Source: Nocardiopsis sp. ATB16-24
Lineage (GTDB): Bacteria > Actinomycetota > Actinomycetes > Streptosporangiales > Streptosporangiaceae
Assembly (NCBI RefSeq): GCF_030271535.1
Contig: NZ_JASCXJ010000020.1
Coordinates: 1 to 64,000 of the forward strand
Direction of reading: 5' to 3'
DNA length: 64,000 nt
Below the pieces are notes generated by a model, which saw only the letters and a list, made by a program, of their open reading frames with translations, made no database searches and was not told where the DNA came from. Shown here piece after piece: positions 33,241-41,263 of this stretch (the first letter of the stretch is position 1; the number at the start of each line of letters is the position of its first letter). The position numbers were made by a program, and so were the translations under genes.

Positions 33241-33277
33241 GCGAAGGGGGGAGCGCGCCTGGCGCTCCCCCCTTCGC
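33241..33277 (-). terminator. Terminator of homogentisate operon
   Basis: A perfect 16-bp stem (33241-33256 with 33262-33277) and 5-nt loop lie 22 nt beyond the fumarylacetoacetase stop codon on the minus strand. Confidence 0.8.
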
Positions 33278-33298
33278 CGTCCGTTCCGGCTCCCCTTC

Positions 33299-34513
33299 TC
33301 AGCGGGCGGGCAGGATCGTGCCGGAGACCTCGCCGAAGTGCACCACCGCGCCGTCCGGTCCCGGGGCCGTGGCGGTGATCGTCACCTCGTCGCCGTCCTC
33401 CAGGAAGGACCGCTCGGTGCCGTCGGGAAGACGCAGCGGCTCCTTGCCGCTCCAGGTCAGCTCCAGCAGACATCCGCGCTGGCCGACCTCGGGACCGCTG
33501 ACGGTGCCCGAGGCGTAGACGTCGCCGGTGCGCAGGCGGGCGCCGTTGACGGTCATGTGGGCCAACTGTTGGGCGGCGGTCCAGTACATCCCCGAAAAGG
33601 GCGGGGTCGAGACCAGGTGCCCGTTGAGTCGCACCTCCAGGCGCAGGTCCAGCCCCCAGGGCCGGCTTCCCCGCAGATAGGGCAGCGGTTCGGGGTCCTG
33701 CGCCGGCTGCTCGACCCTGGCGGACTCCAAGGCGGCCAGGGGCACGATCCAGGGAGAGATCGACGTGGCGAAGGACTTGCCCAGGAAGGGACCCAGCGGT
33801 ACGTACTCCCAGGCCTGGAGATCACGCGAGGACCAGTCGTTGAGCAGGAACACGCCGAAGACGTGGTCGGCGAAGGAGTCCACCGACACCCGCTCCCCCA
33901 GTTCCGTGCCGGTGCCCACGACGAAGCCGACCTCGGCCTCGATGTCCAGACGCGTCGAGGGGCCGAAGAGCGGGGAGGTCTCCGTCGGCGGCTTGCGCTG
34001 ACCGGTGGGGCGCACGATGTCGGTGCCCGAGACCACGATGGTGCCCGCCCGGCCGTGGTAGCCGATGGGCAGATGCTTCCAGTTCGGGGTCAGGGGCTCC
34101 TGTTCGGGGCGGAAGATACGACCGACGTTGCTCGCGTGGTGCTCCGAGGCGTAGAAGTCCACGTAGTCGGCGACGGTGAACGGCAGGTGCATGCGCACCG
34201 AGGACCGGTCGACCAGGTGGGGGCGCACGGCGTCGGCGTGGGCGGGATCGGTGAACCAGTCGGTCAGCGCGGCCCTCACCCGCTCCCACACCGGTCGCCC
34301 GGCCGCCATCAGCGCGTCCAGGTCGGGCCGGGCGACGATGTCGGCGAAGGGCGCGTCCAGCGCGCGGGCCGCGGCGCCCAGGTCCAGGACGTGGTCGCCG
34401 ATGGCCACGCCCGTGCGCGGAGCGGGGTCGGCGTCGGTGCTGAACACCCCGTAGGGCAGGGTGGCCAGACCGAACTGAGCGTCCGGTGCGAGGTCGAGCC
34501 AGCTGTCGGGCAT
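33299..34513 (-). CDS. fahA: Fumarylacetoacetase
   Basis: A 404-residue hydrolase that splits fumarylacetoacetate into fumarate and acetoacetate, the last step of homogentisate catabolism. Family motifs are complete: YVDFYASEHHASNVG with catalytic-site His, LPIGYHGRAGTIVVSGT, metal-site EAEVGFVVG, and NDWSSRDLQAWEYVPLGPFLGKSF. The length equals the family norm. It is the last gene of the 39.3-33.3 kb operon, 27 bp after the unknown gene, and is followed by a strong hairpin. Confidence 0.96.
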   Translation of the reverse strand: MPDSWLDLAPDAQFGLATLPYGVFSTDADPAPRTGVAIGDHVLDLGAAARALDAPFADIVARPDLDALMAAGRPVWERVRAALTDWFTDPAHADAVRPHLVDRSSVRMHLPFTVADYVDFYASEHHASNVGRIFRPEQEPLTPNWKHLPIGYHGRAGTIVVSGTDIVRPTGQRKPPTETSPLFGPSTRLDIEAEVGFVVGTGTELGERVSVDSFADHVFGVFLLNDWSSRDLQAWEYVPLGPFLGKSFATSISPWIVPLAALESARVEQPAQDPEPLPYLRGSRPWGLDLRLEVRLNGHLVSTPPFSGMYWTAAQQLAHMTVNGARLRTGDVYASGTVSGPEVGQRGCLLELTWSGKEPLRLPDGTERSFLEDGDEVTITATAPGPDGAVVHFGEVSGTILPAR

Positions 34514-34540
34514 GGCGTTCCCTTTCTGGGAGTGGTCGGG

Positions 34541-35389
34541 TCAGTGGGTACGGGAGGCGGGCAGCGCCCCGAGGACGACCAGGTCCTCCAGGGGTTCGGT
34601 GACGCTGCACGTGCCGAAGGAGCGGAAGGTCCGCCGCACCTTCTGGGCCTCGGTGTCGGTGAGCTCGGCCGCGAGCCCGGCCAATCGGGGGCCGTCGCGT
34701 TCGGCCAGCAGTCCGACCGCCTCCTTTGGCGGGGAGCCGTCGAGCAGGGCGGCGGTGGCCACCAGGATGTTGAGGAATCCGTGTTGTTCGAAACCCTCGT
34801 CGGTCCTGTGCCGGACGGCGTGGTGCAGTCCGGCCGTGCACTTGAAGGACAGTCCCAGCTCCACGACCGTGTACAGGAACGCGGCCAGCTCCTCCTCGTC
34901 GGGGTGGGCCTCGGGGGTGAGTCCGCCGGTGCGGAACTTGGCGTGGAGTCCGGTGCCGACCAGGGCCTCCAACTCGGTGCGCACGTCCGCCTGTCGGGAG
35001 ACCTCCACGAAACCGCCCACCCCCTCGGGGAGGTGTGCGGTGAGCCGGGAGGCGACGGCCGGGACCCGCCCGGGCGCGGCGGCGGCCTCGACTCCGGCCA
35101 GGCGCAGGGCGGGGTCGGCGAGGACGGCCTCGATGGCGGGGGCGACGGCGTCGGCGCCCCCGGGGACGGTGACCACGACCGTGAGGGGTGCGTGGTCGTC
35201 CTCCTCCGAGCGCAGAACCTGGCGCAGCTCGGCCACGCGGGCGTCGGAGACCAGGAACGGGCCGACGTAGTGGGCTCGCAGGGCCGCCCGGTGGGCGCGG
35301 TGGGCCGGCAGCGCCTCGGCCATGGGCGCGTTACCGGGAGGGAAGAGAGCGGCGTCGTCGAAGAGTCCGCGGTACAGGATGTCGCGCAT
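34541..35389 (-). CDS. Conserved protein of unknown function in homogentisate operon
   Basis: A 282-residue protein between the homogentisate dioxygenase and fumarylacetoacetase genes. Segments that look conserved are LYRGLFDDAALFPPGNAPM, HYVGPFLVSD, LHAKFRTGG, LSFKCTAGLHHAVRH and GFEQHGFLNILVA. Alternating strand/helix spacing and KFRTGG/KCTAGLHH suggest a TIM-barrel with an anion-binding lysine. Its place in the pathway is where maleylacetoacetate isomerase would act, and no glutathione-S-transferase-like isomerase is present, so it is a candidate for that step (inference). ATG 35389 overlaps the upstream stop. Confidence 0.75.
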   Translation of the reverse strand: MRDILYRGLFDDAALFPPGNAPMAEALPAHRAHRAALRAHYVGPFLVSDARVAELRQVLRSEEDDHAPLTVVVTVPGGADAVAPAIEAVLADPALRLAGVEAAAAPGRVPAVASRLTAHLPEGVGGFVEVSRQADVRTELEALVGTGLHAKFRTGGLTPEAHPDEEELAAFLYTVVELGLSFKCTAGLHHAVRHRTDEGFEQHGFLNILVATAALLDGSPPKEAVGLLAERDGPRLAGLAAELTDTEAQKVRRTFRSFGTCSVTEPLEDLVVLGALPASRTH

Positions 35390-36594
35390 CACTGTTCCTT
35401 TCGTCCGCCGGCCCAGGACCAGGCGTAGACGCCGTCGTCACAGGCGATCCCGCCCTCTCCCAGGTCCAGGGGTCGGAAGGTGTCCACCATGACGGCGAGT
35501 TCGTCGAAGGCCTCCGCCCCGATGCTGCGTTCGTAGGCGCCCGGCTGGGGACCGTGGGAGTGACCGCCCGGGTGCAGGGAGATCGACCCCTGGCCGATCC
35601 CCGAACCCTTGCGGGCCTCGTAGTCGCCGCCGCAGTAGAACATGACCTCGTCGGAGTCGACGTTGGAGTGGTAGTAGGGCACCGGGATGGCACCGGGGTG
35701 GTAGTCGACCTTGCGCGGCACGAAGTTGCAGATGACGAAGTTGTGGCCCTCGAAGACCTGGTGGACGGGCGGCGGCTGGTGGACCCTGCCGGTGATGGGT
35801 TGGAAGTCCTCGATGTTGAACGCGTAGGGGTACAGACAGCCGTCCCAGCCCACGACGTCGAAAGGGTGGGTGGGGTAGGTGTAGCGGGTTCCGGAGATGC
35901 CGCCGGGGCCGTCGCCGCGGTGCTTGATGAGCACCTCCACGTTCTCGCCCTCCGCCAGCAGCGGTTCGGTGGGGGCGCGCAGGTCGCGCTCACAGTAGGG
36001 GGCGTGCTCCAGGAACTGCCCGTACCGGGACAGGTAACGCTTGGGCGGGGCGATGTGGCTGTTGGCCTCGACCACGTAGGCGCGCAGCGGCCGGTCGCCG
36101 GTGGGCACCCAGCGATGGGTGGTGGCGCGCGGCAGGATGACGTAGTCGCCCCGGCCGACCTCCAACGGACCGAAGACGGTCTCCACACGCGCGGTGCCGG
36201 ACTCCACGTACACGCACTCGTCACCGATGCCGTTACGGTACAGCCGGGAGGGGGCTCCGGCCACCACGTAGGAGATGCGCACGTCGTCGTTGCCCAGGAC
36301 CAGGCGGCGCGACTCCACCACGTCCGCGCCCTTCCACCCCTGCCCGGGGAACAGGTCGTGCAGTCTCAGGTGGCGGGGCACCATCGGCGCGTTGGGCGTG
36401 CGGGTCTGGTCGGGGACCCGCCACTCGGCGGCGTCGACGATGGCCGAGGGGATGGCGCGGTGGTAGAGCAGCGAGGAGTCGGAGGAGAAGCCCTCCTCCC
36501 CCATCAGTTCCTCGTAGTACAGGCCGCCCTCGGGGTTGCGGTGCTGGGTGTGGCGGGTGCGGGGCACCTCGCCCACCTGCCGGTAGTAGGCCAT
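35389..36594 (-). CDS. hmgA: Homogentisate 1,2-dioxygenase
   Basis: A 401-residue cupin-fold Fe(II) dioxygenase that opens the homogentisate ring to maleylacetoacetate. The C-terminal active-site region is recognisable: VFEGHNFVICNFVPRKVDYHPGAIPVPYYHSNVDSDEVMFY and SISLHPGGHSHGPQPG, with the His/Glu metal ligands. The length is slightly short of the 430-470 of many HmgA proteins but matches the actinobacterial form. ATG 36594 has GGGAG upstream. It is coupled to the unknown gene downstream. Confidence 0.95.
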   Translation of the reverse strand: MAYYRQVGEVPRTRHTQHRNPEGGLYYEELMGEEGFSSDSSLLYHRAIPSAIVDAAEWRVPDQTRTPNAPMVPRHLRLHDLFPGQGWKGADVVESRRLVLGNDDVRISYVVAGAPSRLYRNGIGDECVYVESGTARVETVFGPLEVGRGDYVILPRATTHRWVPTGDRPLRAYVVEANSHIAPPKRYLSRYGQFLEHAPYCERDLRAPTEPLLAEGENVEVLIKHRGDGPGGISGTRYTYPTHPFDVVGWDGCLYPYAFNIEDFQPITGRVHQPPPVHQVFEGHNFVICNFVPRKVDYHPGAIPVPYYHSNVDSDEVMFYCGGDYEARKGSGIGQGSISLHPGGHSHGPQPGAYERSIGAEAFDELAVMVDTFRPLDLGEGGIACDDGVYAWSWAGGRKEQ

Positions 36595-36628
36595 GGCGGT
36601 GTTCTCCCTGCGTGTGGGTCGGAAACGG

Positions 36629-38308
36629 TCAGGTGGTCGGGGCGGGTTCGCCGCCGGCCGTGTCGGGCAAGGCGGAGGCGGAGAGCCCGAGGCAGGTGCG
36701 CACCGCGCAGCGCACCGTGGAGAGGTCCTCGGCCGTGACGATGGCGGCGATGTGGGCGTCGGGGCGCACCACCCACACCTGGCCGGGGCGGGGGGCCAGT
36801 GCCTTGGTGAGCGCGCCGGTGCCGTCGACCTCGTGCAGGTACAGGGCGGTGACGGGGGCCGTGGTGCTCTGGCGCGCGGCGGTGCGTACCCCTGACAGGA
36901 AGGCGTCGGGGTCCTTGCCGTCGGGGGCGGGGCCCAGCAGCAGGGTCAGGCCCTCACGCAGCAGCGAACGGATGCGGGAGGGGGTGCTGTGGCCGGGCAG
37001 GGTGACGGGGGCGTCGGGCATGAGGACCCCGGGGCAGGGGTCGGGGGCCTGTCCACGCGGGGGTCTTCCGCGGAAGGGCCGTTCGGGGCAGGGGGTGGTC
37101 AGGGTCGAGTCGGTGTACCAGAACGGTTCGGCCAGGCGCCCGGAGTCGACTCGGGCGCGGGCCTCCTCCTGGGTCAGGGCCTGTTCCAGCACGGTGAGGC
37201 GTGTGCGGTGCTCCTGGTCGTCGTGGGGGACGAGGAAGCGCATGGTGGCGCTGGTGATCTCGGCGTTCTCCAGGGCCGCGGCGTGGCGTTCGGTGTGGTA
37301 GCTCTCCAGCAGCTCCTCCCCCGCCCATCCGGCCAGGACGTAGGCGAGTTTCCAGGCGGCGTTCTCCGCGTCCTGGACTCCGGAGTTGAGACCTCGGGCG
37401 CCGAAGGGCGCGACCAGATGGGCGTTGTCGCCCGCCAGGAGGACGCGTCCCACGCGCATGCGGTCGGCCACGCGGGTGTGGAATCGGTAGACCGAGTGCC
37501 ACACGATCTCATAGGGCCGATCTCCGATGATCTTGCGGATGCGGGCGTCCAACCGTCCGCCGGCCTCTTCGGCGGCCAGGTCGAAGTCGGAGGGGACCTG
37601 CCAGTCGATGCGGTAGACCGAGTCGGGGCAGGGGTGGATGAGCACCTGGCGGCCGGGGTTCCACTCCGGGTCGAAGTAGAAGCGGCGTTCCCGTTCCCAC
37701 CCGCCCAGGTCCGCGCGGATGTCACAGATGAGGAAACGGTCGTCGAAGGTCGTGCCGTCGAAGGAGATCCCGAGGGCCTCACGGACCACGCCGCCGTGGG
37801 CGCCCAGGCACGACAGGGCGTAGGGGCCGCGCAGGAACACCGTGCCCTCGGGGGTGTCGCACGCGACCGTGACGCCGTGTTCGTCCTGGGTCAGGCCGGT
37901 GACCCGGTGTCGCCACAGGATCGGTACACCGGCCTCGGCCAGGCGTTCGTCGAGCACCTCCTCGGTGCGGGACTGGGAGATGTTGACGAAGGGGGGCAGG
38001 GGCGAGGCGCCCGGGTCGGACAGGTGGACGCTGAACAGTTCGTGCTCACGGTAGAACGTGCGGGCGGTGTCCCAGGTGAGCCCCTGTTCGGCGATGACTC
38101 CGGCGCCCAACCAGTCCCACACGTCGAGCACGTCGCGTTGCTGACAGATGGCCTTGGACCCGATGGCCTCACGGGCGGGGCGCGCGTCCACGACCAGTAC
38201 GGGGACGCCGCGCCGGGCCAGCAGCAGGGCCGCCGTCTGGCCGACGGGCCCGGCGCCCAGTACCAGGACGGGTTCGTCGGTGGGGGTGCGTGGAGCAGGG
38301 GGTCGCAT
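36629..38308 (-). CDS. Class A FAD-dependent aromatic monooxygenase (MhpA/PheA-like)
   Basis: A 559-residue flavoprotein hydroxylase. The Rossmann FAD motif GAGPVG is at 18-23, an NAD(P)H/FAD DG-type region lies near 140-190, and the GD motif with flavin-contacting residues is GDNAHLVAPFGARGLNSGVQDAENAAWKL (293-321). The C-terminal thioredoxin-like domain (about 420-545) is typical of the phenol hydroxylase/MhpA group. Just upstream of hmgA, it probably hydroxylates a hydroxyphenylacetate-type acid to homogentisate (inference). ATG 38308 has GGAG 7 nt upstream. Confidence 0.9.
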   Translation of the reverse strand: MRPPAPRTPTDEPVLVLGAGPVGQTAALLLARRGVPVLVVDARPAREAIGSKAICQQRDVLDVWDWLGAGVIAEQGLTWDTARTFYREHELFSVHLSDPGASPLPPFVNISQSRTEEVLDERLAEAGVPILWRHRVTGLTQDEHGVTVACDTPEGTVFLRGPYALSCLGAHGGVVREALGISFDGTTFDDRFLICDIRADLGGWERERRFYFDPEWNPGRQVLIHPCPDSVYRIDWQVPSDFDLAAEEAGGRLDARIRKIIGDRPYEIVWHSVYRFHTRVADRMRVGRVLLAGDNAHLVAPFGARGLNSGVQDAENAAWKLAYVLAGWAGEELLESYHTERHAAALENAEITSATMRFLVPHDDQEHRTRLTVLEQALTQEEARARVDSGRLAEPFWYTDSTLTTPCPERPFRGRPPRGQAPDPCPGVLMPDAPVTLPGHSTPSRIRSLLREGLTLLLGPAPDGKDPDAFLSGVRTAARQSTTAPVTALYLHEVDGTGALTKALAPRPGQVWVVRPDAHIAAIVTAEDLSTVRCAVRTCLGLSASALPDTAGGEPAPTT

Positions 38309-38373
38309 GTGTTGGCTCCGTTCGGCGTAGGCGTCCCGTACGGGCGACGGGGACGGGCGACTGGTGGGCGGGC

Positions 38374-39336
38374 TCAGTTCTGGAGCTGGTCCCAGACCTC
38401 GCGATCGCGCTCGGCGGTCCAGATGACGGGGCGTTCGATGCCGGAGAACTCGTCCCACAGGCGGGAGACGTCGAAGGGCAGGCAGTGCTCGAAGATGGGC
38501 CAGTGCCCGTAGTCGTCGACCAGGGCGGCGTGGGTGGCGTCGAAGGCCTCCTTGAGGGTGCCGCCGCGTCGGTGGACCGCGCCGACCTGGTCGATCATGA
38601 CCTGGAGGAAGTTGCGAGTCTGCTCGATGGCGGCGTCGACCTCCTCGCGACCCCGGCTGACGGCGCCGCGACCGCCGACGAGCATCTCGGCCTCCAGGGC
38701 CTTGACACGGTCCAGGGTCGGTCCGGCCCAGTCGTGGTGGAAGGCGTCTCCGGTGTAGAGGGCGGCCTGGGCCTCGACGAGGTCCCCCGCGAAGAGGATC
38801 TTGTGCTCGGGCAGCCAGGCGACGATGTCGCCCTCGGTGTGTCCGCGGCCGAAGTACTCCAGGACGAGTTCTCCGCGGTCGCCGCCCAGGTCGATGGTGG
38901 TGCGGTCGGCGAAGGTCTGGGTGGGCCAGGTCAGGCCGGGCACGGAGTCGGCGTCCTTGGCCAGGCGGGGCATGCGGCCGAACTCGCTCTCCCAGTCCTC
39001 CTTGCCGCGCTCGCGGATGAGTTCGTGGGTCTTTTCGTGGGTGAGGATGATCTCGGCGTCGAAGGCGCTGGCGCCCAGGACACGGACCGCGTGGTAGTGC
39101 GAGAGCACCAGGTAGCGCACGGGCTTGTCGGTGTGCTCGCGCAGCTTGGCGAGCCACTCCTTGGCCGCGGTCGGGGTGGCGAGGGCCTCGAAGGCCACGA
39201 GGAAGTCCTCGCCCTCGATGGCGCCCACGTTCGGGTCGCCCTCGGCGGTGAGCGCGTAGACCCCGTCGGCCAGTACCTCCAGGGTCTGCTCCTTGGCCTG
39301 GGTGTCGGCGGATGAGGCGAACGGCTTGGCTGCCAT
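38374..39336 (-). CDS. MBL-fold metallohydrolase with altered metal motif
   Basis: A 320-residue metallo-beta-lactamase-fold protein and first gene of the operon. The expected HxHxDH reads LSHYHAVRVLGA: His80 and His82 are kept, but Val84 and Arg85 replace Asp and His. The later GHTEGD (His166) and AGD (Asp185) are present, so one metal site is retained and the second is altered. As I recall, the HYHAVRVLGA variant defines a recurring subfamily near aromatic-degradation genes. It may hydrolyse an ester or thioester feeding the monooxygenase (inference). ATG 39336 is preferred over GTG 39351. Confidence 0.85.
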   Translation of the reverse strand: MAAKPFASSADTQAKEQTLEVLADGVYALTAEGDPNVGAIEGEDFLVAFEALATPTAAKEWLAKLREHTDKPVRYLVLSHYHAVRVLGASAFDAEIILTHEKTHELIRERGKEDWESEFGRMPRLAKDADSVPGLTWPTQTFADRTTIDLGGDRGELVLEYFGRGHTEGDIVAWLPEHKILFAGDLVEAQAALYTGDAFHHDWAGPTLDRVKALEAEMLVGGRGAVSRGREEVDAAIEQTRNFLQVMIDQVGAVHRRGGTLKEAFDATHAALVDDYGHWPIFEHCLPFDVSRLWDEFSGIERPVIWTAERDREVWDQLQN

Positions 39337-39381
39337 GGTCGGGCCCTTCACTCGCTTCGGGTGGCGACCGCCACCCTTTTA

Positions 39382-39395
39382 ATCAAAGGTTTGAT
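39382..39395. promoter_or_regulatory. Probable MarR operator of homogentisate operon
   Basis: ATCAAA-GG-TTTGAT is a perfect inverted repeat 45-60 nt upstream of the MBL-fold gene start, in an A/T-rich patch that stands out in this GC-rich region. The divergent gene encodes a MarR-family protein, the natural candidate to bind it. Confidence 0.7.
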
Positions 39396-39560
39396 AATCA
39401 GACCATAACGTGCCCCACGCCACAACACCAAGAGGCGTGAAGCCACCTGAGGAGTGTCGCAGGTCACACGCGGGCCGAGCCTCGCCGTCCCGCTCCCGGA
39501 CGGACGGACGCGCCGAGCGGGCGTCCTGCTCGCCCTACACGACGGGACGGGGGGAAAACG

Positions 39561-40139
39561 GTGAACAGCGTTCGTACGCCAAGTACTACGCTGGTGATCG
39601 TGACCCACAACGCCCTCCCCCCGAGCGACCTCACCTTCTGGTCCTTCGTGGACTACGCGGTGCGCAAGGCCGAGCAGGAACTGCCCTCGGTCGACGCCGA
39701 CGCCATGCGCATGATCCTGACCCTCAGCCGAGCCGCGAGCATGGTCATCTACGACCTGGAGTCCTCCGTTCACCGTCCTCGTGGACTCACCTGGCCGGGG
39801 TTCCGTGTGATCTTCGCGTTGTGGCTGGCCGGTCCCATGGAGGCCAAGACCACCGCCGAGATCTCCGGAATGAGCCGCGCGGCCCTGTCCGCGCTGCTCA
39901 ACACCCTCGAACGCGACGGCCTCATCGTGCGCGAACGCGCCTCCCACGACCGGCGCGCCCTCCAGCTCAGCCTCACCGAGGCCGGCTACGGCGCGATCCT
40001 CGGTGGCTTCCGCGCGCACAACCGGCGTGAGAGCGCCTGGGCCGCGGCCCTCGAACCCGAGGAGCGTCAAGAGTTCGTCCGCCTGCTCAACAAGCTCATG
40101 GCGGGCTCCACCGACGCCAAGGCCAAGTTCCGCAACTGA
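39561..40139 (+). CDS. MarR-family regulator divergent from homogentisate operon
   Basis: A 192-residue MarR protein with an N-terminal extension. The winged helix is TTAEISGMSRAALSALLNTLERDGLIVRERASHDRRALQLSLTEAG, the helix-turn-helix and beta wing of the family. GTG 39561 has a GGGGGG ribosome binding site. The position and the ATCAAA-GG-TTTGAT palindrome suggest it represses the 39.3-33.3 kb operon and responds to an aromatic acid. Confidence 0.9.
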   Translation: MNSVRTPSTTLVIVTHNALPPSDLTFWSFVDYAVRKAEQELPSVDADAMRMILTLSRAASMVIYDLESSVHRPRGLTWPGFRVIFALWLAGPMEAKTTAEISGMSRAALSALLNTLERDGLIVRERASHDRRALQLSLTEAGYGAILGGFRAHNRRESAWAAALEPEERQEFVRLLNKLMAGSTDAKAKFRN

Positions 40140-40204
40140 GGGAGGTCCTCCCGGCCAGACGGAGGGCCTTTACGTCGTCCCCTCGCACCGGCGACCATCA
40201 AGGC

Positions 40205-41260
40205 ATGGACGACTCCAGCCGTACCCGCCTGCGCGCCGCGCGACGACAGTTCTCCGCTCAGGTCACCTTCCTCGACACCGCCACGTACGGTCTGACGCCC
40301 CATCGGGCGCTGCGGGCCCTGGAACGGCACACCGCCGAGGTGGCCACCGGCCGCTTCTCCATGTCCGACTCCGATCTCGTCGTCGACCGGGTCCGCGCCG
40401 CCTACGCCCGTGTCAGCGGTGTGTCCGCGGACGACGTGGCCATCGGCACCCACGTCTCCCCGTTCGTCGGTACCGTCGCCGCGAGCCTGCCGCCCGGTTC
40501 GCGCGTGCTGACCGCCGTCGACGAGTTCAGTTCCGTGACCTTTCCCCTGATGGCCCGGGAGCACGGCCTCGACGTTCACCGGGTGCCCCTGGAGCACCTG
40601 GCGGAGAAGGTCGACCGCGGGACCTCCCTGGTGGCGGTCTCGGCCGTACAGTCCGCCGACGGCGCCCTCGCTCCCGTGGACGATCTGATCGAGGCCTGCG
40701 CCGAGCACGGCGCGCGTCTGCTGGTGGACACCACCCAGTCCGCCGGGTGGCTTCCGTTGGACGCGGGCCGGATCGACTACACGGTGTGCTCGACCTTCAA
40801 GTGGCTGATGGGCATGCGCGGAGCCGCGATGCTGACAGGCACCCCCGAGGCCCTGGCCGCGCTCCGGCCCCAGGCGCCGAGCTGGTACGCGGGTCTGGAC
40901 CGGTCGACGTCGCTGTACGGAGGCCCGCCACGGTTGGCCGAGACCGCCCGTCGCCTGGACCTGCCTCCGGTGTGGCCCGCGTGGATCACCCTGGCGGAGT
41001 CCCTGGCCCTGTTGGAGGAGGTGGGGATCGCGCAGGTGGGCGCGCACAACGTCGCCCTCGCCGACCGTTTCCGTGCGGCCATGGACATGGAACCGACGGG
41101 TTCGGCGATCGTGTCGGTGCCCCTCTCCGAGGGGGTCGCCGAACGCGTCACCGAGGCCGGAATCGGCACCGCCGTCCGCAACGGGCGGTTGCGGGCGGCG
41201 TTCCACCTGTACAACGACGAGTCCGACGTGGACCGGTTGGTCGACGCGCTCGGGGGCTGA
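40205..41260 (+). CDS. Class V aminotransferase/cysteine-desulfurase-like PLP enzyme
   Basis: A 351-residue fold-type I PLP enzyme. Asp175 (LLVDTTQSAGW) pairs with the pyridine nitrogen, and Lys199 (CSTFKWLMG) is the Schiff-base lysine. The pattern VCSTFKWLMG is typical of the isopenicillin N epimerase/NifS-like subgroup. The substrate cannot be read from context. It stands alone and stops 3 bp before the convergent acetyltransferase gene. Confidence 0.88.
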   Translation: MDDSSRTRLRAARRQFSAQVTFLDTATYGLTPHRALRALERHTAEVATGRFSMSDSDLVVDRVRAAYARVSGVSADDVAIGTHVSPFVGTVAASLPPGSRVLTAVDEFSSVTFPLMAREHGLDVHRVPLEHLAEKVDRGTSLVAVSAVQSADGALAPVDDLIEACAEHGARLLVDTTQSAGWLPLDAGRIDYTVCSTFKWLMGMRGAAMLTGTPEALAALRPQAPSWYAGLDRSTSLYGGPPRLAETARRLDLPPVWPAWITLAESLALLEEVGIAQVGAHNVALADRFRAAMDMEPTGSAIVSVPLSEGVAERVTEAGIGTAVRNGRLRAAFHLYNDESDVDRLVDALGG

Positions 41261-41263
41261 CCG

